Below, one piece after another: positions 9,559-21,662 of a stretch of 64,000 nt of DNA. Source of the stretch: Mycocentrospora acerina. Its lineage: Eukaryota > Ascomycota > Dothideomycetes > Pleosporales. The DNA lies in the NCBI GenBank assembly GCA_022701365.1, contig JAKUHH010000177.1:1116001-1180000 (forward strand), read 5' to 3'. Made by a program: the position numbers and the translations under genes. The notes beneath the pieces were generated by a model. That model did no database searches, was not told the DNA's origin, and saw only the letters and a list, made by a program, of their open reading frames with translations. Every line of letters begins with the position of its first letter. The first letter of the stretch is position 1.

Positions 9559-10720
9559 CTATTTGCCCTGCTTCTTGGCCTTGAGCGCCAAGTGTGAGTA
9601 CACCCAACCGCCGCCGAGCGCCAAAAGCACACCGAACCACTCTCGGCCACTCAGAATCTTGCCTTCGCTGTACCAGCCAATGGACAGAATGAGAATGGTC
9701 TTGAGATGGCTGACAATGTTGAAAGTCAACGCAGAAGTGCGGCCAATGATCAAGAATTGCGAGAGGTTGTACATGGAAGCCATGATTCCAGACGCGCATA
9801 CGGACCAGAGAATGTCTGTTGGTACTGCCGAGAGGTTCGGGATGGTGTCGAAAAATGGGACGAATGGGATAAGCAGGCACACGGAAATGGGTGCCTGGTT
9901 GAGCAGCAGCTGGGGAGGCGAGACCTGGAAATCCTCAATCTTCTTGCCGATCCAGATCTGGTAGAGGGCAGTCGAGCAAAAGGCGAGGGTAGCAATGATG
10001 ATACCAAAAAGCTGCGTCTTGGCGGCCTCGTTGATGGTGAAGGAGACACCAATGCAGGTAGCGAGGATGGCGGCAAGCATGTAGCGGGTGACCATTTTGC
10101 GGAACAAGACAAAGTTGATGAGAACAACGGTAGGGGTTGTCATGACCTTGGAGAGCTGGTAGAAGCCTATCGAGTTGAAGGTCAAACTGAGGTTTCCGAG
10201 GACAACGTAGCCGGCGAAGAAGGCGCAGACGGGCATCATGTGCCAGACATTTAACCGCACCGCCTTGAACGCGCGGAAGGGACCGAGAGTTGAGACGAAG
10301 AGAACAAGGCCGGTGGCAGTAAAGTGCCAGATGACAACCATGAGCTGGCAGCCCTTGAGTTGCTTGTCACTGAAGACGCTGCTCCACTGTCAGAAACCAC
10401 ATCTTGTGGGGAGTGGGAGTGGGAGGGAGAGGGGGGAGAGGGAGGATAAATTGGCGTACCGTTTACTCAAAAAGATGAGGCCAAGCGTGGAGAAGGTGTT
10501 GAGGGCAATCCAGAGGCACGTTATGATCTTCTCCTTGAGGGCGAGTGGCGCTGGCGGCTCAGCGGGCTTCTCGTACGTGGGCAGCTCGTCCAGCTCAAGC
10601 GACTCTCGGGGATCGACATTGGCAACGAGGCCTTCGATGGAGGGGCGACTGTCGACTGTGGCGGCGGTTAGCGAGGAGATGGGCGGGCGGGCGGGCGCAT
10701 CGTGTGCCAGACGTACCCAT
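9559..10720 (-). CDS. SLC35E3-like nucleotide-sugar/triose-phosphate transporter family protein
   Basis: Three exons, 10717-10720, 10460-10655 and 9559-10378, encode 339 residues. The first exon carries only ATG plus one base; intron 1 (61 bp) has GTACGT and a GCTAAC branch site. The second intron (81 bp) is also GT-AG. The cytosolic N-terminus (PTYEKPAEPP) is followed by about ten hydrophobic segments. NSIGFYQLSKVMTTPTVVLI, LYQIWIGKK and a late FNIVSHLKTI stretch match the TPT/SLC35E3 branch of the drug/metabolite transporter superfamily. These carriers sit in Golgi or ER membranes and exchange nucleotide sugars or related phosphates; the substrate cannot be told from sequence. It lies downstream of INO80 on the same strand. 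The start is inferred, because the frame is also open further upstream. Confidence 0.85.
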
Positions 10721-11989
10721 GGATGCGGTGTGTAGATGCAGCAATGTAGCGAGCGACGGGGTGGGCGGATGGGCAACGGGGCTATGCGCTCATAACAGTC
10801 CGGGCAGTGGACGCGGAAGGCAAAGGAGCGAGGACGAGGGCGAGGGCGCGGGTCTGGCTGGCGGGCGGGCGGCGGGCAGCGGGCGGCGGGCTACTGCAAC
10901 GGCAACTGCACGGTGTCAAAGGGCCGTCGAAGGGGAAGACTGTCGGTCGCAGGGAAGAAAAGAAGGAACGACGGGCGTCAAAAGGGCGTGCCACTGCGCA
11001 GTCAGCCAGCCCAGCCCTCGCCCGTGGCGCTAGGGGACAGCCAGGAGGAGCCGCCCCTATGCCTTTGCCTCTGCCTATGCCTTGCCGCCCCGGCCCAATC
11101 ACCGCGGCTGCTGCCCCACCGGCCGAACCCTGGCACCTGATTCGCCCCGCTGCCCACCCGTTGGAGATCTCGCCTGCAACAGGCATGCCTTCCGAGATGC
11201 AACGCGCTCAACGTCTTTTGTCTGCACATGGCTTGGAACCGCATACACACACGCGCGTACCCACTCACCAGCCTCGCACTCACATCACGTGGCCTGGTCC
11301 CCTGCCCAAGACCCTCCAAGACCTTCCAAGACAGCACGACAGCAAAACAGCAAGACAGCAAGACAGCAGGGTCCTCCCCGCCACGCCAAACAGCCAAATC
11401 TCTCATGCATGATCCCACCGCGAAATGAACTGAACTGAACTGAACTGAACTGAGCTGAACATCATGGCCGTGTATTCTCTAAAATATTTTGGAGCCGCCG
11501 TCATCTAAACCCAACACCCTACCTGCCACATCAGACACCAGACATGGCCCCTGTTTCCTCCTCCTTCTCCTTCTCCTTCTCCTTCTCCTCCTACTCATCC
11601 TCATCCTCCTCTTCCCTACCCACCACCACCACCACCACTATTACCAAAAAGACAAGCGCCGACCCATGAGTCCTATAGCACAAAAAGAGCCAACGAGTTT
11701 GAGGAAGAAAAAAGAATATAAAAAAAAGAGAAAAAGAAAAAAAAGACGTCTTCTAGTGTACACGTCAGGCACGTCTGACGAACCCCCCACTCCTCCCCTC
11801 CCTCCCTCTCTCCCACCGAACTCGCCATCACCCACACCCAAAGTCCGACCGACTAAACAAAGAATTCCCGCGTGCCATGCAATTCCGAAACAACATACAC
11901 AAAAACACAAAGAAAATTCTTTCGTGTTACATTGGTGAATAGCTTCGCCACATGGTAGGCTACTACTACTACTCCTACTCCTACTCCTA
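10721..11989. other. Spacer between transporter promoter and INO80 3' end
   Basis: About 1.27 kb without a convincing gene. The proximal half is very GC-rich (promoter and leader of the minus-strand transporter). The distal half has a (TGAAC)n array near 11426-11460, a CTCCTT array near 11548-11590 and an A-rich tract near 11700-11750. Open frames across it are low-complexity and overlap on both strands. Confidence 0.6.
11426..11460. repeat. (TGAAC)n pentanucleotide repeat
   Basis: About seven TGAAC units, one with a GAGC variant. Confidence 0.8.
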
Positions 11990-14900
11990 CTACACCTCAC
12001 CATCAGCAACAGCAAGGCGCTGTTTCGCCGTCTTTGCCTTCTTGCTCAGTCCACCCTTTCGCTTCTTACCACCTGCAGGCGTTGCTTCTGGATTGGTCAC
12101 GGGCGTTGCTGCACCGCTTGCTTTTGCGCTCTCATCAAAGTGTCCTTCGCCTGCATCATAGTCAGCAACTGCATCATCATCATCATCATCGTCGTAATCA
12201 CACAAGACCCTAATCTTCGACTTACCCTCGTGATACATGTCGTCTAGGTTGGCCTCCACCCGCTTCTTTTTGCTGCGCTTCTTGCCCGGAGGAGCATTCT
12301 TCTCCTGCTCGGCCAACTCTGCCTCCTTCTTCTCAATCTCGGCAGCCTGGTCATCGTCCACGAGCCACATGGCCATGTCCTTGGTACGATTCTCCCTAGA
12401 ACGTGTGTTGAAGTCGACCTGTGCGCCTGCCCCACCAGAAATGACGACGCGCTGTACTTCCTCCTTCTGAAGTGCACGCTTGCGGATACGCTCTTCAATG
12501 GTGCCCTTGGTGATGAGACGGTACACGGTGACTTGCCGAGTCTGACCCAGACGATGAGCACGGTCCATGGCTTGAGAGTCAATGGTGGGGTTCCAGTCAG
12601 AATCGTAAAAGATGACCGTGTCGGCCGATGTCAAGTTGATACCAAGTCCACCAGCACGGGTAGACAACAGGAAGACGAATATCGATCGGTCACTCTGGAA
12701 GTCTGAAACCGTGTCTCGACGATCTTCGAGCTTGGTGGATCCGTCCAGGCGGCAGTACTTGTAGTTGCGGTAAGTGAGGTACTCTTCTACGAGATCAATC
12801 ATCCTCGTCATTTGGAAGTAGAGGAGAACACGATGATCGTTTGCCTTGAGTTCCTTGAGCAGTGCGTCGAGGCGTGCAAGCTTGCCAGAGTCCGTGACGA
12901 ATCGTGACATGGAGGGAGCCTCAATGTGAGTATATCTCGACCTTTCGTTGGTCGGTGGTGGTAGCTTGTCGCGGACCGTCAAAGCCATGCTTGCGCTCTT
13001 GGACTCCAAAGCATTTCGTTCCGTCTTTTCAGAGGCGCCGTACAAGGCGGTTCTGATGGGCAAATTGAAAAAGTCCCTCTCCTTTTCGGCAATTACGCCC
13101 TGGCTCGCGCAGTACAATTCAATCGGAGGTGCAGATGCGCGAGGCTTGGCGCACCGCTCGATGATATTGAACCCTGTCTCCTCAAACGTAGACTGTGAGA
13201 CGTTGAAAAGGTTGCGCATGTAACCCTCGGTAGCAATCTCAGTCAACGGAGCCCGATCCTGCCGATCAACAATGTTCAGCATGGAACGCTGAGGCGCAAA
13301 GTCGCCATTGTCGTCGCCATAGAAGACATTGAACCGGCCGGCCTTGTTTGGCTTCTCGCCGACATCGAGCGCTCGCTGGAAGAGGTCGCTCTTCGCCACC
13401 TTGGACGCCTCACTCGCTGACAAGTCGGAAAATCGGAGCCAAGAGTACGCACCGGCGTTGCGGGCAGACAGCTCAACATTGTCCGTACTCCAGACGTTCA
13501 TCAAATTATACAGATAGTGCCCGTTGAAGCCCGCCTTGGGATTCTCCGAACCAGCAATGTCGAGTCGGCCGCCGTTTCGGCAGACCAGTCGTGGCAGCGA
13601 GTATTCAATCATGTTCCGTGTCGAGTATCCAACTCGCACATTCTGGCCCTCGCGGAGGAAGGACGCAGTCTCGGCAAAGTAGGCGAAAGAGAAAGGCGAC
13701 CAGGTATCGGCACGTTCAAACAGATCCGGATGGTTACAGACCTTCCTGAACTGCATGACGAGGTTCATTAGCGTGGCGCTGTCCTGATCATCACCAACCG
13801 CCTTTTCGATGAGGTCCATGATGCTGATCTTGTTGCGGAGATTGGTGTAGTAGGCGCGCTGTCGGTAGGTCAAGTCGCAGAAGACATCCAGTTCAATCTT
13901 GTCTCCCAGCTCCTTCTGCACGTGCTTCTTGACACGTCGTAACATGAATGGCTTCAAGATCATGTGTAAACGTCTCAGTTGGTCCTCGTTGAGCTTGGTG
14001 TTGCTCTGCGCGTGACTCTCAATGTCCTTGGAAAACCAGTCGCTGAACTCGTCGTGCGAGTCGAACAAACTCGGCATGATGAAATGGAGCAGAGCCCACA
14101 ATTCTTGCATGTTGTTCTGGATGGGCGTACCCGTCAGGAGTAGTCGGTTGCGTGAATGGAAGCCTAGCAAGCTCTTCCATCTCGAACTCTGTGACGATTT
14201 GATGGCTTGCGCCTCATCAAGAATCATGTACTGCCATCGCATCTTCTGGAAGTATTGGGCATCCTGGACTACCAGCTGGTAGGATGTAATGACAACATGG
14301 CACTTTGAATGCCTGTCATAGGTAACGTGCTGCTTATCCCAGTACTTGCGCAGCACTTTTCGATCCTTTGCAGTGCCCCAGTATGGGATGATGTTGAGGT
14401 CTGGCACGAACCTCGTAATCTCCTGCTGCCAATTGTGAAGTGTCGAGGCCGGAGCAATGACGAGAAACGGTCCCCAGATGTTGTATCTCTCGGCCAGGTA
14501 AGCCATGACTGAAATAGACTGGACCGTCTTGCCGAGACCCATTTCGTCGGCAAGAATACCATTGATACCCTGCTCGTATAGATTGACCAGCCAATTGAGG
14601 CCCTTGAGTTGGTACTCCTTGAGCGTACAGTTGAGCAGACTGGGCTGAGGGATCCAGTCTTCCTTGTTCTGTAGTCCAGACGGATTCTGAAAGTTCAATT
14701 CACCGTCATCCTCATCGCCCTTGTTGTTAAAGGCTCGGGCTCGATCCTGGGCTTCTTGAATCGCGTGTTGAGCATTAGCCATGGCGGCAGCATTGAGAGC
14801 ACTTTCGTCATCATTGTCAAAGTCGAGGTCCTCAAAGTTGGTGACCTTGGCGCCCTCGGGAATGGCGGAGACGTCAATCGAAGTCTTGTGCGTGTCTGCG

Positions 14901-17289
14901 GGTGCAGCTGCAGCAGTGTCGGCGTCGTCGGTGGATCTTTCAATCTCATCTGTCCGTGCCTTCTTACCAATGAAATGGGAGTAGAGCTCGGTCTGGGAGA
15001 TGAGGAAGTTGAGCTTGCGTTTCTGTCGGTTGGCTTCACGGTCGGCTTCGGCCTTCTTTGCATTCTCCAGCTCTTGACGCTCGGCATTCTTGCGAGATTC
15101 GCGTTCGTCGCGCTCGTTCCTCTTCCAGAATGCAAGCATCTCACGCATGCCTCGCTTCGCTCTCGCCTGCATGTCTTTGGTGCCCTTGTTAGTACGCATC
15201 TGCCAGCGACGAGCCTCCTTGGATGCCAACTGTGCAGTCTTGCGGAGGTTCGACTGCTTCGTGGACATTGAGTTCTCCTTGATGCGAACAACCTTGGGAA
15301 CATCCTTGCGGGCAATGTCTTTGACAATCTGGCCGTAAATGGTGTGATATGCGGACGAATCGTAGGATGTCAGAACGCCTGAGCCAACGCCATCTGTGTA
15401 GGTGCGGCTCTTGTAGGATTCGAGACGTGCCTCTTCCCGTGGCGCGATCGGAGGGAGGTCGTCGCCACGATCAATAGCAGCCTGACCAGCAGCAGCGGCG
15501 TCCTTTTCGGCTTGCTTCTGTTCCTTGCTCTTCTTGAGGCGCTTGCTGTTCTGGCCCTTTCGTTTTCCACCGGGTCCAAGATCGTCGGATGCCTGGAAGG
15601 AGCTCATGGTGCCGCCTTCGAGATTCGGTCCAAGGGGAGTAAGCTCGCGGATATCCTTGTTGGGTGCATTACCCTGCAGCAGCTGAGACGTGTTCTTGGC
15701 CTTGCGCTCGGCCTTTTGAGCGGCCATGAGGTGTCTCTCTTTGTCTTCCTCATTGTCGGCCTGGCCAGCTTTTGCGAGGGCCTCGGCGCGCTTGGCCTCC
15801 TCGTTTTGGATCGTCTTCTCGCGTCGGCGCTTGCGTTGCATGTCCTTTTTGCGCTCCTTTTCCTCTGCGATTTCCTGGCTCTGGACCTGTTGCCATGCCT
15901 CACTCTCGTGCTCCACATTGTACTGCTGCTTGGCATAGTCGCGGTGGGCGGTGAAGTTTTCGGCAAAGCGTGCCAAAGTGGCTGTCCGGCGTCGCTGTGG
16001 AATGTTAGCGTTGACTTTGGTTGAGAGGTTGGATGCTAAGCAGCCACTCACTTTGCGCTTGTCGTTCTCGGCCGTCGCGACCTCGAGTGCGCGCTTGGTG
16101 CTGCGCTGCATGTACTCTTCGCGCTCGTGGGAGGCGCTCGGTCCCTCTAGGTCGTTCATCTGAGTGGTTTCAATGTGCGCAAGAGCGGCCTCGACTTCAG
16201 CCTCGTCTGGGGGAGGCACCTGGCGGGGGCTCATGTGCGGCGGCGGGTGTGCGCTGCCGACAGGGGGCATGGACTCGTACAGGCTCCGCGTGGGCAGGTG
16301 GCTGTCAAGCGGAGGCATGTCTAGCGACGCCGGGGACGCCACGGGCTCCTGCTTGACGAAGAGCGGATTGGGCAGGGGCTTGGACAGGCGGTGGAGCTCG
16401 GGGTTGGCAGGCAGGGAGGGCTGTGGCTTGGGGGGAGGGTCGTTGTCGGTGCCCGAGGACATGATGCTGGAGAGGGACATGGGGTCGGCGCGTGCGGCTG
16501 GTGGCGGCGGCGGTGGTGCCTTTGTTCGTGTCAGTAATGCAGGGCGGGCGAAAGGGGGGCAGGCGGCAAGGAACGGGCTGACCTCTTCTTTGATCGAGGG
16601 CCTCCGCACGTAGGTCAGCGGCGGAGGCTGCACGGCGCCACGGCCCATGGACTGGTAGACGGACGGCGAGACGGGCGAGTGCGACAGGCCGTCCATGGCG
16701 GGCGTGTGCTGGTGCTGCGACGGCGGGCGCTGCAGCGGCGAGGGGTGCGCGTAGGGGATGGCGGCGGGCGACTGGTAGGGCTTGTCGTAGGGAGCGTGTG
16801 ATGGACGGGCGTCGGGGTACGCGTGCGCGTCTCGGGGCTGGAGGGCGGGCGGGTTAGCGGGGGGTGTGTGTTTGGGTGTGTGTTTGGGGGTGTGTGTTTG
16901 GGGGTGTGTATTTGAGTGTGTGTGTTTGAGTGTGTGAGGATGCATGTGTGAGGGTGAGGGTGTGCATGTGCATCGAGGAGAGGGTGTGGGTGCATGGGAA
17001 GACGTGCCTGTTGCGAGAAGGCGTGGTCGTAACGCGCCGCCGTGTCGCGCCCCGTCGGGTCGTAGTATTTGGCCGTGGTGGTGTCGCGCCCGTACAGCGC
17101 GGTGCTGATGGGCGGCAGCTCGGTCTGATGGGCGTGCAGGTGCTGTTGTTGCTGGGCCCCGGGCGCCGCGCTGGGCGAGTGCTGCGTCTGGCCGCTAAAC
17201 GGCGTCTGCGTCTGGGGCGAGGCGTGCGTGTCCCCTGGGTTCCGCATCCTCTCCTCCTCGTCGAGCAGCGGCCGCGGCTCGCGGAACAT
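11990..17289 (-). CDS. INO80: INO80 chromatin-remodelling ATPase
   Basis: Four exons (17008-17289, 16583-16837, 16052-16519, 11990-15994) give about 1669 residues. This is the catalytic subunit of the INO80 complex, which slides nucleosomes and exchanges H2A.Z in the nucleus. Visible: a Pro/His/Gln-rich N-terminus; Lys/Glu-rich helices; the HSA domain about 550-645 that docks actin and Arps; SNF2 ATPase with LADEMGLGKT near 815 and ILDEAQAIKSS; the long INO80-type insertion; helicase C near 1370-1500 (RLDGSTKLEDRR, DRAHRLGQTRQV); and a basic tail. Introns 2 (63 bp) and 3 (57 bp) are GT-AG, in frame and stop-free. Intron 1 (16838-17007) appears to be GC-AG: CAG|GCACGT to GCTAAC...CCTCCAG joins the frames, and no GT donor with the right phase is available. 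ATG 17289 is the first in frame. It is divergent from BRX1. Confidence 0.95.
16856..16930. repeat. GTGTTTGGG-type minisatellite inside INO80 intron 1
   Basis: Degenerate tandem units of GTGTGTTTGGG / GTGTGTTTGAG fill the middle of the proposed GC-AG intron. Read without splicing they would encode a His/Thr/Pro repeat. Confidence 0.75.
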
Positions 17290-18188
17290 GGCGACGGCGG
17301 GCGGTGCGGGTGCGGGTGCGGCAGCAGACGGGCTCACTCCATGGGCGGCAGCTGCGACAGCTGCGACAGGCCGCGGTGCGCGTCAGGGCGGCGGCGACGT
17401 GGAGGCGCCTTTGCGCGTACACGGGGCAATGGCTCCAAGGTGTGCTTGGAGATGGCGGCGACGACGAGATGGCCGGGGGCAGACGCTCGACGCTCGACTC
17501 TGGCCTCTTGCCTCAGCAATGGATGGCGACGAGGGCCCGGGAGTGGAGCAGCGGATCCTCAGTCAGCTCCTGTGCACTTAGTGCGGCTGCGGCAGTCTCC
17601 TCGTCAAGCTCCCACCCGTCTCGATGCAGCCCTTCTCGTCGAAGCAGCCCAGAGCATCGCGTTGCCCATGGCCCGCGCCGCCCATGGCCATGCACTCGTC
17701 TGCAGCAGTGCAGCGTGCAGCCCGTCTTGCGCGCGGCTTGTCTGCATCATCACGTCTGCTTTGCCCCCGTCCACGAAGCTGCCCGGCACTGCCATGGCTG
17801 CCGCATCGCTGATTTCCCGTTCCCTGGCCGTGCAACTCTCTTCTCCGGGTTTCGCCAACTTCTAACGTCGGCTACTCCACCCATTGCCCAACGCCATACC
17901 GGCTGCCGCACTGCGCCCGCCCTGTCCTCGACACCACATGCGCGTCTCGCCGTCCCTGTGTCTTGCTCCACTCCATCTCTGCACGCGACGCGAAACCCCA
18001 TCCGCGCAACGCCAGCACGAGACGACGAGCGTTGAAGCCAAACCCTCATTGGGTGGCCCGTGACGGAAGGCGCGACCCACCTTCCTGCAGACGATCGCGC
18101 TAAATCGCTTGGCATCAAAAAAGTTCGAGAACGTTTGCCAGGAGCGCGTCTGACCCAGCATTCACATCAACAACACTCTATAATCACA
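17290..18188. promoter_or_regulatory. Divergent promoter region INO80 / BRX1
   Basis: About 900 bp, GC-rich, between the two start codons. Long open frames exist on both strands but they overlap each other and show no family signature; I read them as composition effects. Both neighbours are growth-related nuclear genes, so a shared bidirectional promoter is plausible. Confidence 0.55.
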
Positions 18189-19402
18189 ATGGCTTCCGTA
18201 TACAAGACCCTGTCGGGCACAGAGAACCACGAGAAGGAGACGGGCGAGAAGCGAAACAAGCAGCGTGTGCTCATTCTGGTACATTTGTCGCGCGCCAAAA
18301 GAGAGAGAAAAAAAAGTCCCTGCTAACCGTCTGTAGAGTTCGAGAGGTGTCACATTTCGCCATCGCCATCTGCTGCAGGATTTGTACTCGCTCATGTACG
18401 TTGAATCCGCCGCTCTTGCAACCCGTCTCTAATCCCAATTCCAGGCCCCATAGCCGGAAAGAGGCGAAGCTCGACACAAAGACCAAGCTCTATCAACTCA
18501 ACGAGCTCGCAGGTAAGAACCGCCTTGCGCTTTCTGAATATTGCATTCTCTCAGTCTCCGTCTCTTTCGATGCTACCGTCTTTGATTCTTCTTCTTTTTC
18601 TGTCCTTCTTTCGCCTTGTCTTTTCTTACCCATGCCGAGTTCACCCAACTAATCACGTGCTCACGCTCAAACAGAACTCTACAACTGCAACAACGTCCTC
18701 TTCTTCGAGGCCCGTAAAGGAAAGGATCTCTACTGCTGGATGTCAAAGCCCCCCAATGGACCCACTGTGAAGTTCCACCTGCAGAACCTGCACACCATGG
18801 AGGAGCTAAACTTCATCGGCAACTGCCTCAAAGGCTCGCGCCCCATCCTCTCCTTTGACGCCGCCTTTGACAAGCAGGCCCACCTGCGCGTCATCAAGGA
18901 GCTCTTCACCCAAGTCTTTGGTGTGCCCAAGACGGCACGAAAGGTAAAGCCCTTTGTCGACCACGTCATGGGCTTCACCGTCGCCGACAACAAAATCTGG
19001 ATCCGCGTCTTCCAAATCAGCGAAACCGAGCCCGGCAAGAAGCCCGCCGAGGGCGCCGACGACGACGAAGCCGCTGCCGCCGCCGCCGCAGCAGCAAAAA
19101 AGTCCAAATCAAAGTCCAACGACTTCGACGTCAGCCTCGTCGAGATTGGCCCCCGCTACGTCCTCACCCCGATTGTCATCCAGGAGTCCAGTTTCGGCGG
19201 CCCCATCATCTACGAGAACAAGGAGTTTGTCTCTCCCAACCAGATCCGTTCCGACTTGCTCAAGGCAAAGGCTGGACGCTTCAACAGGCGCACCGACGCC
19301 ACCACCGAGTCCCGCGCCAAAATGGCCGATCTGGGGCTGACGAGCCACGGCGGGAGGAAGAAGGAAAAGGACCCATTGAGCGACCAGGTGCTATTCCAAT
19401 GA
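18189..19402 (+). CDS. BRX1: Ribosome biogenesis protein BRX1 (Brix domain)
   Basis: Exons 18189-18278, 18337-18395, 18445-18512 and 18675-19402 (introns 58, 49 and 162 bp, all GT-AG) give 314 residues. Brx1 is a nucleolar Brix-family protein needed for 60S subunit assembly, binding 27S pre-rRNA. The family block SSRGVTFRHRHLLQDL, PHSRKEAKLDTK, ELYNCNNVLFFEARK and SKPPNGPTVKFHLQNLHTM is intact across all three junctions, which confirms the splicing. Length is close to yeast Brx1. An Ala-rich insert (about residues 205-225) followed by KKSKSKS interrupts the C-terminal half of the Brix domain and looks lineage-specific. The C-terminus is basic. The 3' flank is AT-rich. Confidence 0.95.
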
Positions 19403-19828
19403 TTATTATAATTATAATGATTATTATTCTTATTGGGTTTCATTTGAAGAAGCAAAAAAATAGTCAATATGTGGCGTTTTTAAACCGGTGGTCTCTCTTT
19501 TTTTTCCTTTCTTCTCCCTCCCTCCATCATCATGTCAGGCAGGGGATTTGGCGCAGGTCAATCGCGTGTTTGTGTGTGTGTGAGAGTATATGCACATGTC
19601 CGAGTATGTATAGACTCATCAAGCAAATATACCTTAACTACCCCCAAAATGAAACATGTATGTAATCAAGGCGTACAATAATCACAAACAACTTGCACTT
19701 GAATTTGGATGCGTGTGCATGCGATGTTTATATATGTATGTATATAGATCTATCTATTGTGATGTGTGTAATATATTCAACATGCAACACTCTCCTTTAC
19801 CCAACCAATATATACACCCACCATCTCT
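19403..19828. other. Convergent 3' spacer BRX1 / F-box gene
   Basis: 426 bp, AT-rich, with ATT and TATG/GTGT tracts. It must contain the two polyadenylation regions. No gene seen. Confidence 0.6.
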
Positions 19829-20881
19829 CTAGCATACAGCAACACCCAACTCTCCCTCTTCGATTCCTCCCCTAAACTCCCCAACATCCTCTCCCCGCTC
19901 ATCCAGCACCCACTCCAGCGTCTGCCCCCACGTCTCACCATTGTTCTCAAACCAATACTCCCCCAAACTTCTCACATAATTCTCTACCATGCCCTTCAGC
20001 GGCGCATTCTCCTTGAGCCACAGAATTTGATCGGGGCACAACTTGAGCATATCCTCAATCACATAGTAGTGCGGGATGTCGTCGCCCCACCCCTCGGCCC
20101 CTACATCGTGGCTGGGGTGGAGATTGTATTTCGACGCTCCGTATCGCGAAGTGTATGTTGCTGTATTAAAGTGCGACGACAGCCCGGTGGGAGCCGCAAA
20201 GGGGAGCGCCGGCGCCGGCGGAGGGTAGTTGAGGTGGATATTGAAGAGCAAAGAGTGCTCTTGGCCAGGGTGTCGTTTCTTGAATTTGCGCGCAATCGTG
20301 CCATTCGAGGGGCAGATGTTGCTATGCACTACTTCGCGGATTACAGCTTGCACGTCTGCCATCTCAGCAAGCTCCCACGTGTTCCAGTTGTGGAGGAGGG
20401 CGGCACGTTTTAGGAGTACGGGGCGCGTGACCCGCAGCTCGCGTGGGTGGTCGGGATTGTGGAATGCGCGCGAGTACAGCCATATACGGTAAATGGCTCG
20501 TCTGACGCGATATCGCTCTTCGCTTGTCAGGAGGCGCCGGCTCTCGTAGTTGTACTTCCATTTCTTGAACGGATAAATGTCGCACCATTTCTCTGCGACG
20601 CGACCTGCTTGTACGATTTGCTTGAGCAAGGCAATAGAGAAGGGGACTGATCGGATCATGTGTGCTGGTTGGCTGGCATTTTGTGTCAGGAGCTGTGTAA
20701 TATCCTGCAGTGGCCCAAACTGTGTTTCGGCGGCAGTTTCGAGGATAGCGAGTTTCTGGGAGGACGTATAAATGTTGTGGAGACGATGGCAGGTAGATGA
20801 GAGCGCGAGGACATCGTTAACGGAATTGCAGGAGTAGAAGACCTGGAGGACCAGCTCGGTGGCCAAGTCTTCGAATAGCAT
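19829..20881 (-). CDS. F-box domain protein
   Basis: Intronless frame of 350 residues from ATG 20881. The N-terminus (FEDLATELVLQVFYSC, VLALSSTCHRLHNIY) is a recognisable F-box, about residues 2-45, which would bind Skp1 in an SCF ubiquitin ligase. The rest is helical and rich in Trp, Arg and Tyr, without WD40 or LRR repeats, as in many fungal F-box proteins of unknown substrate. It converges with BRX1 and is divergent from the 2EXR-like gene at 21663. Confidence 0.8.
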   Translation of the reverse strand: MLFEDLATELVLQVFYSCNSVNDVLALSSTCHRLHNIYTSSQKLAILETAAETQFGPLQDITQLLTQNASQPAHMIRSVPFSIALLKQIVQAGRVAEKWCDIYPFKKWKYNYESRRLLTSEERYRVRRAIYRIWLYSRAFHNPDHPRELRVTRPVLLKRAALLHNWNTWELAEMADVQAVIREVVHSNICPSNGTIARKFKKRHPGQEHSLLFNIHLNYPPPAPALPFAAPTGLSSHFNTATYTSRYGASKYNLHPSHDVGAEGWGDDIPHYYVIEDMLKLCPDQILWLKENAPLKGMVENYVRSLGEYWFENNGETWGQTLEWVLDERGEDVGEFRGGIEEGELGVAVC

Positions 20882-21662
20882 TATGGCGGTGGAACAGGGC
20901 GATCCGACGGAATCGTTAATTTTGTAATCTCAAAACGGGCTGTATGACTTGGGTTTTACTTCAACAATGCGGTGAGAGTAGCGCAAACTATTGAAGATAC
21001 GCTTGTGTTGTGCAATTGCTTCACTGGCCCCAGACGCGTCCAGGTCACTGAAATCAACACGTCTGCTCAACCTCCCACTTCTTCTCTCTTCGTCGGTTAA
21101 ATTCTCAGATGTCAGACCAGATACTGAGATCTTTCTATCGATCGGCGCGAAACTGAACGGTTGCTGTAGACTTAGCTGTCGACTGCAGCCGCGTCACCGA
21201 TAAGCAAGGAAGGCCTTAGACGGATTGGACCCCTCCGTTGGGGCTATAAATTGAAAAGACAACATCAGAGGATTCGCTTGGATTCAATGCAAGCCCCAGT
21301 GGACTGCGGGTCATTGTGAACGTCATGTTTGGTGGATAAGGAAGGAAGAAAGGAGTCATCAGCACGACTAGAGAGGCGGCTGATAGCGCCAAGCACGAGT
21401 GAACCCCAGACGCAGGGATCAGCCCGCAGCTCCAGCGTTCTCCACTCACATTGTGGGGCTACTGCTCTCAAGTCGTTTGCAGCTGTTGCGCTCCATGGCA
21501 TTTACAAATTGGCCAGACAAGTCACATTGCCAGTGCTGGCAGGTCTGTTGGAAAGCAATTTTATCTTGAAGAGGAACAGTAACAACACTCTCCCTTGAAT
21601 ATTACTACGGCCTATTATGGCTCTGTAAAGAAAGAATCCAACCACTCATCCATTCCTCTGCT
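20882..21662. promoter_or_regulatory. Divergent promoter region, F-box / 2EXR-like genes
   Basis: 781 bp between divergent start codons. Short open frames only; no repeat or named site recognised. Confidence 0.5.

Noticed and set aside
10782..11412. Overlapping GC-rich frames on both strands upstream of the transporter
   Set aside because: They overlap each other, are Ala/Arg/Pro-rich by composition and show no family motif; read as promoter and leader.
16864..16945. INO80 starting at ATG 16945 with a His/Thr/Pro repeat N-terminus
   Set aside because: The repeat is DNA-driven, and splicing to the upstream exon (MFREPRPLLDEEERMRNPG) gives a more protein-like, in-phase N-terminus.
17304..18035. 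243-codon plus-strand frame between INO80 and BRX1
   Set aside because: Composition-driven frame in the divergent promoter, contradicted by equally long frames on the other strand.
18513..18674. Intronic snoRNA in BRX1 intron 3
   Set aside because: No convincing C/D or H/ACA boxes in the 162-bp intron.
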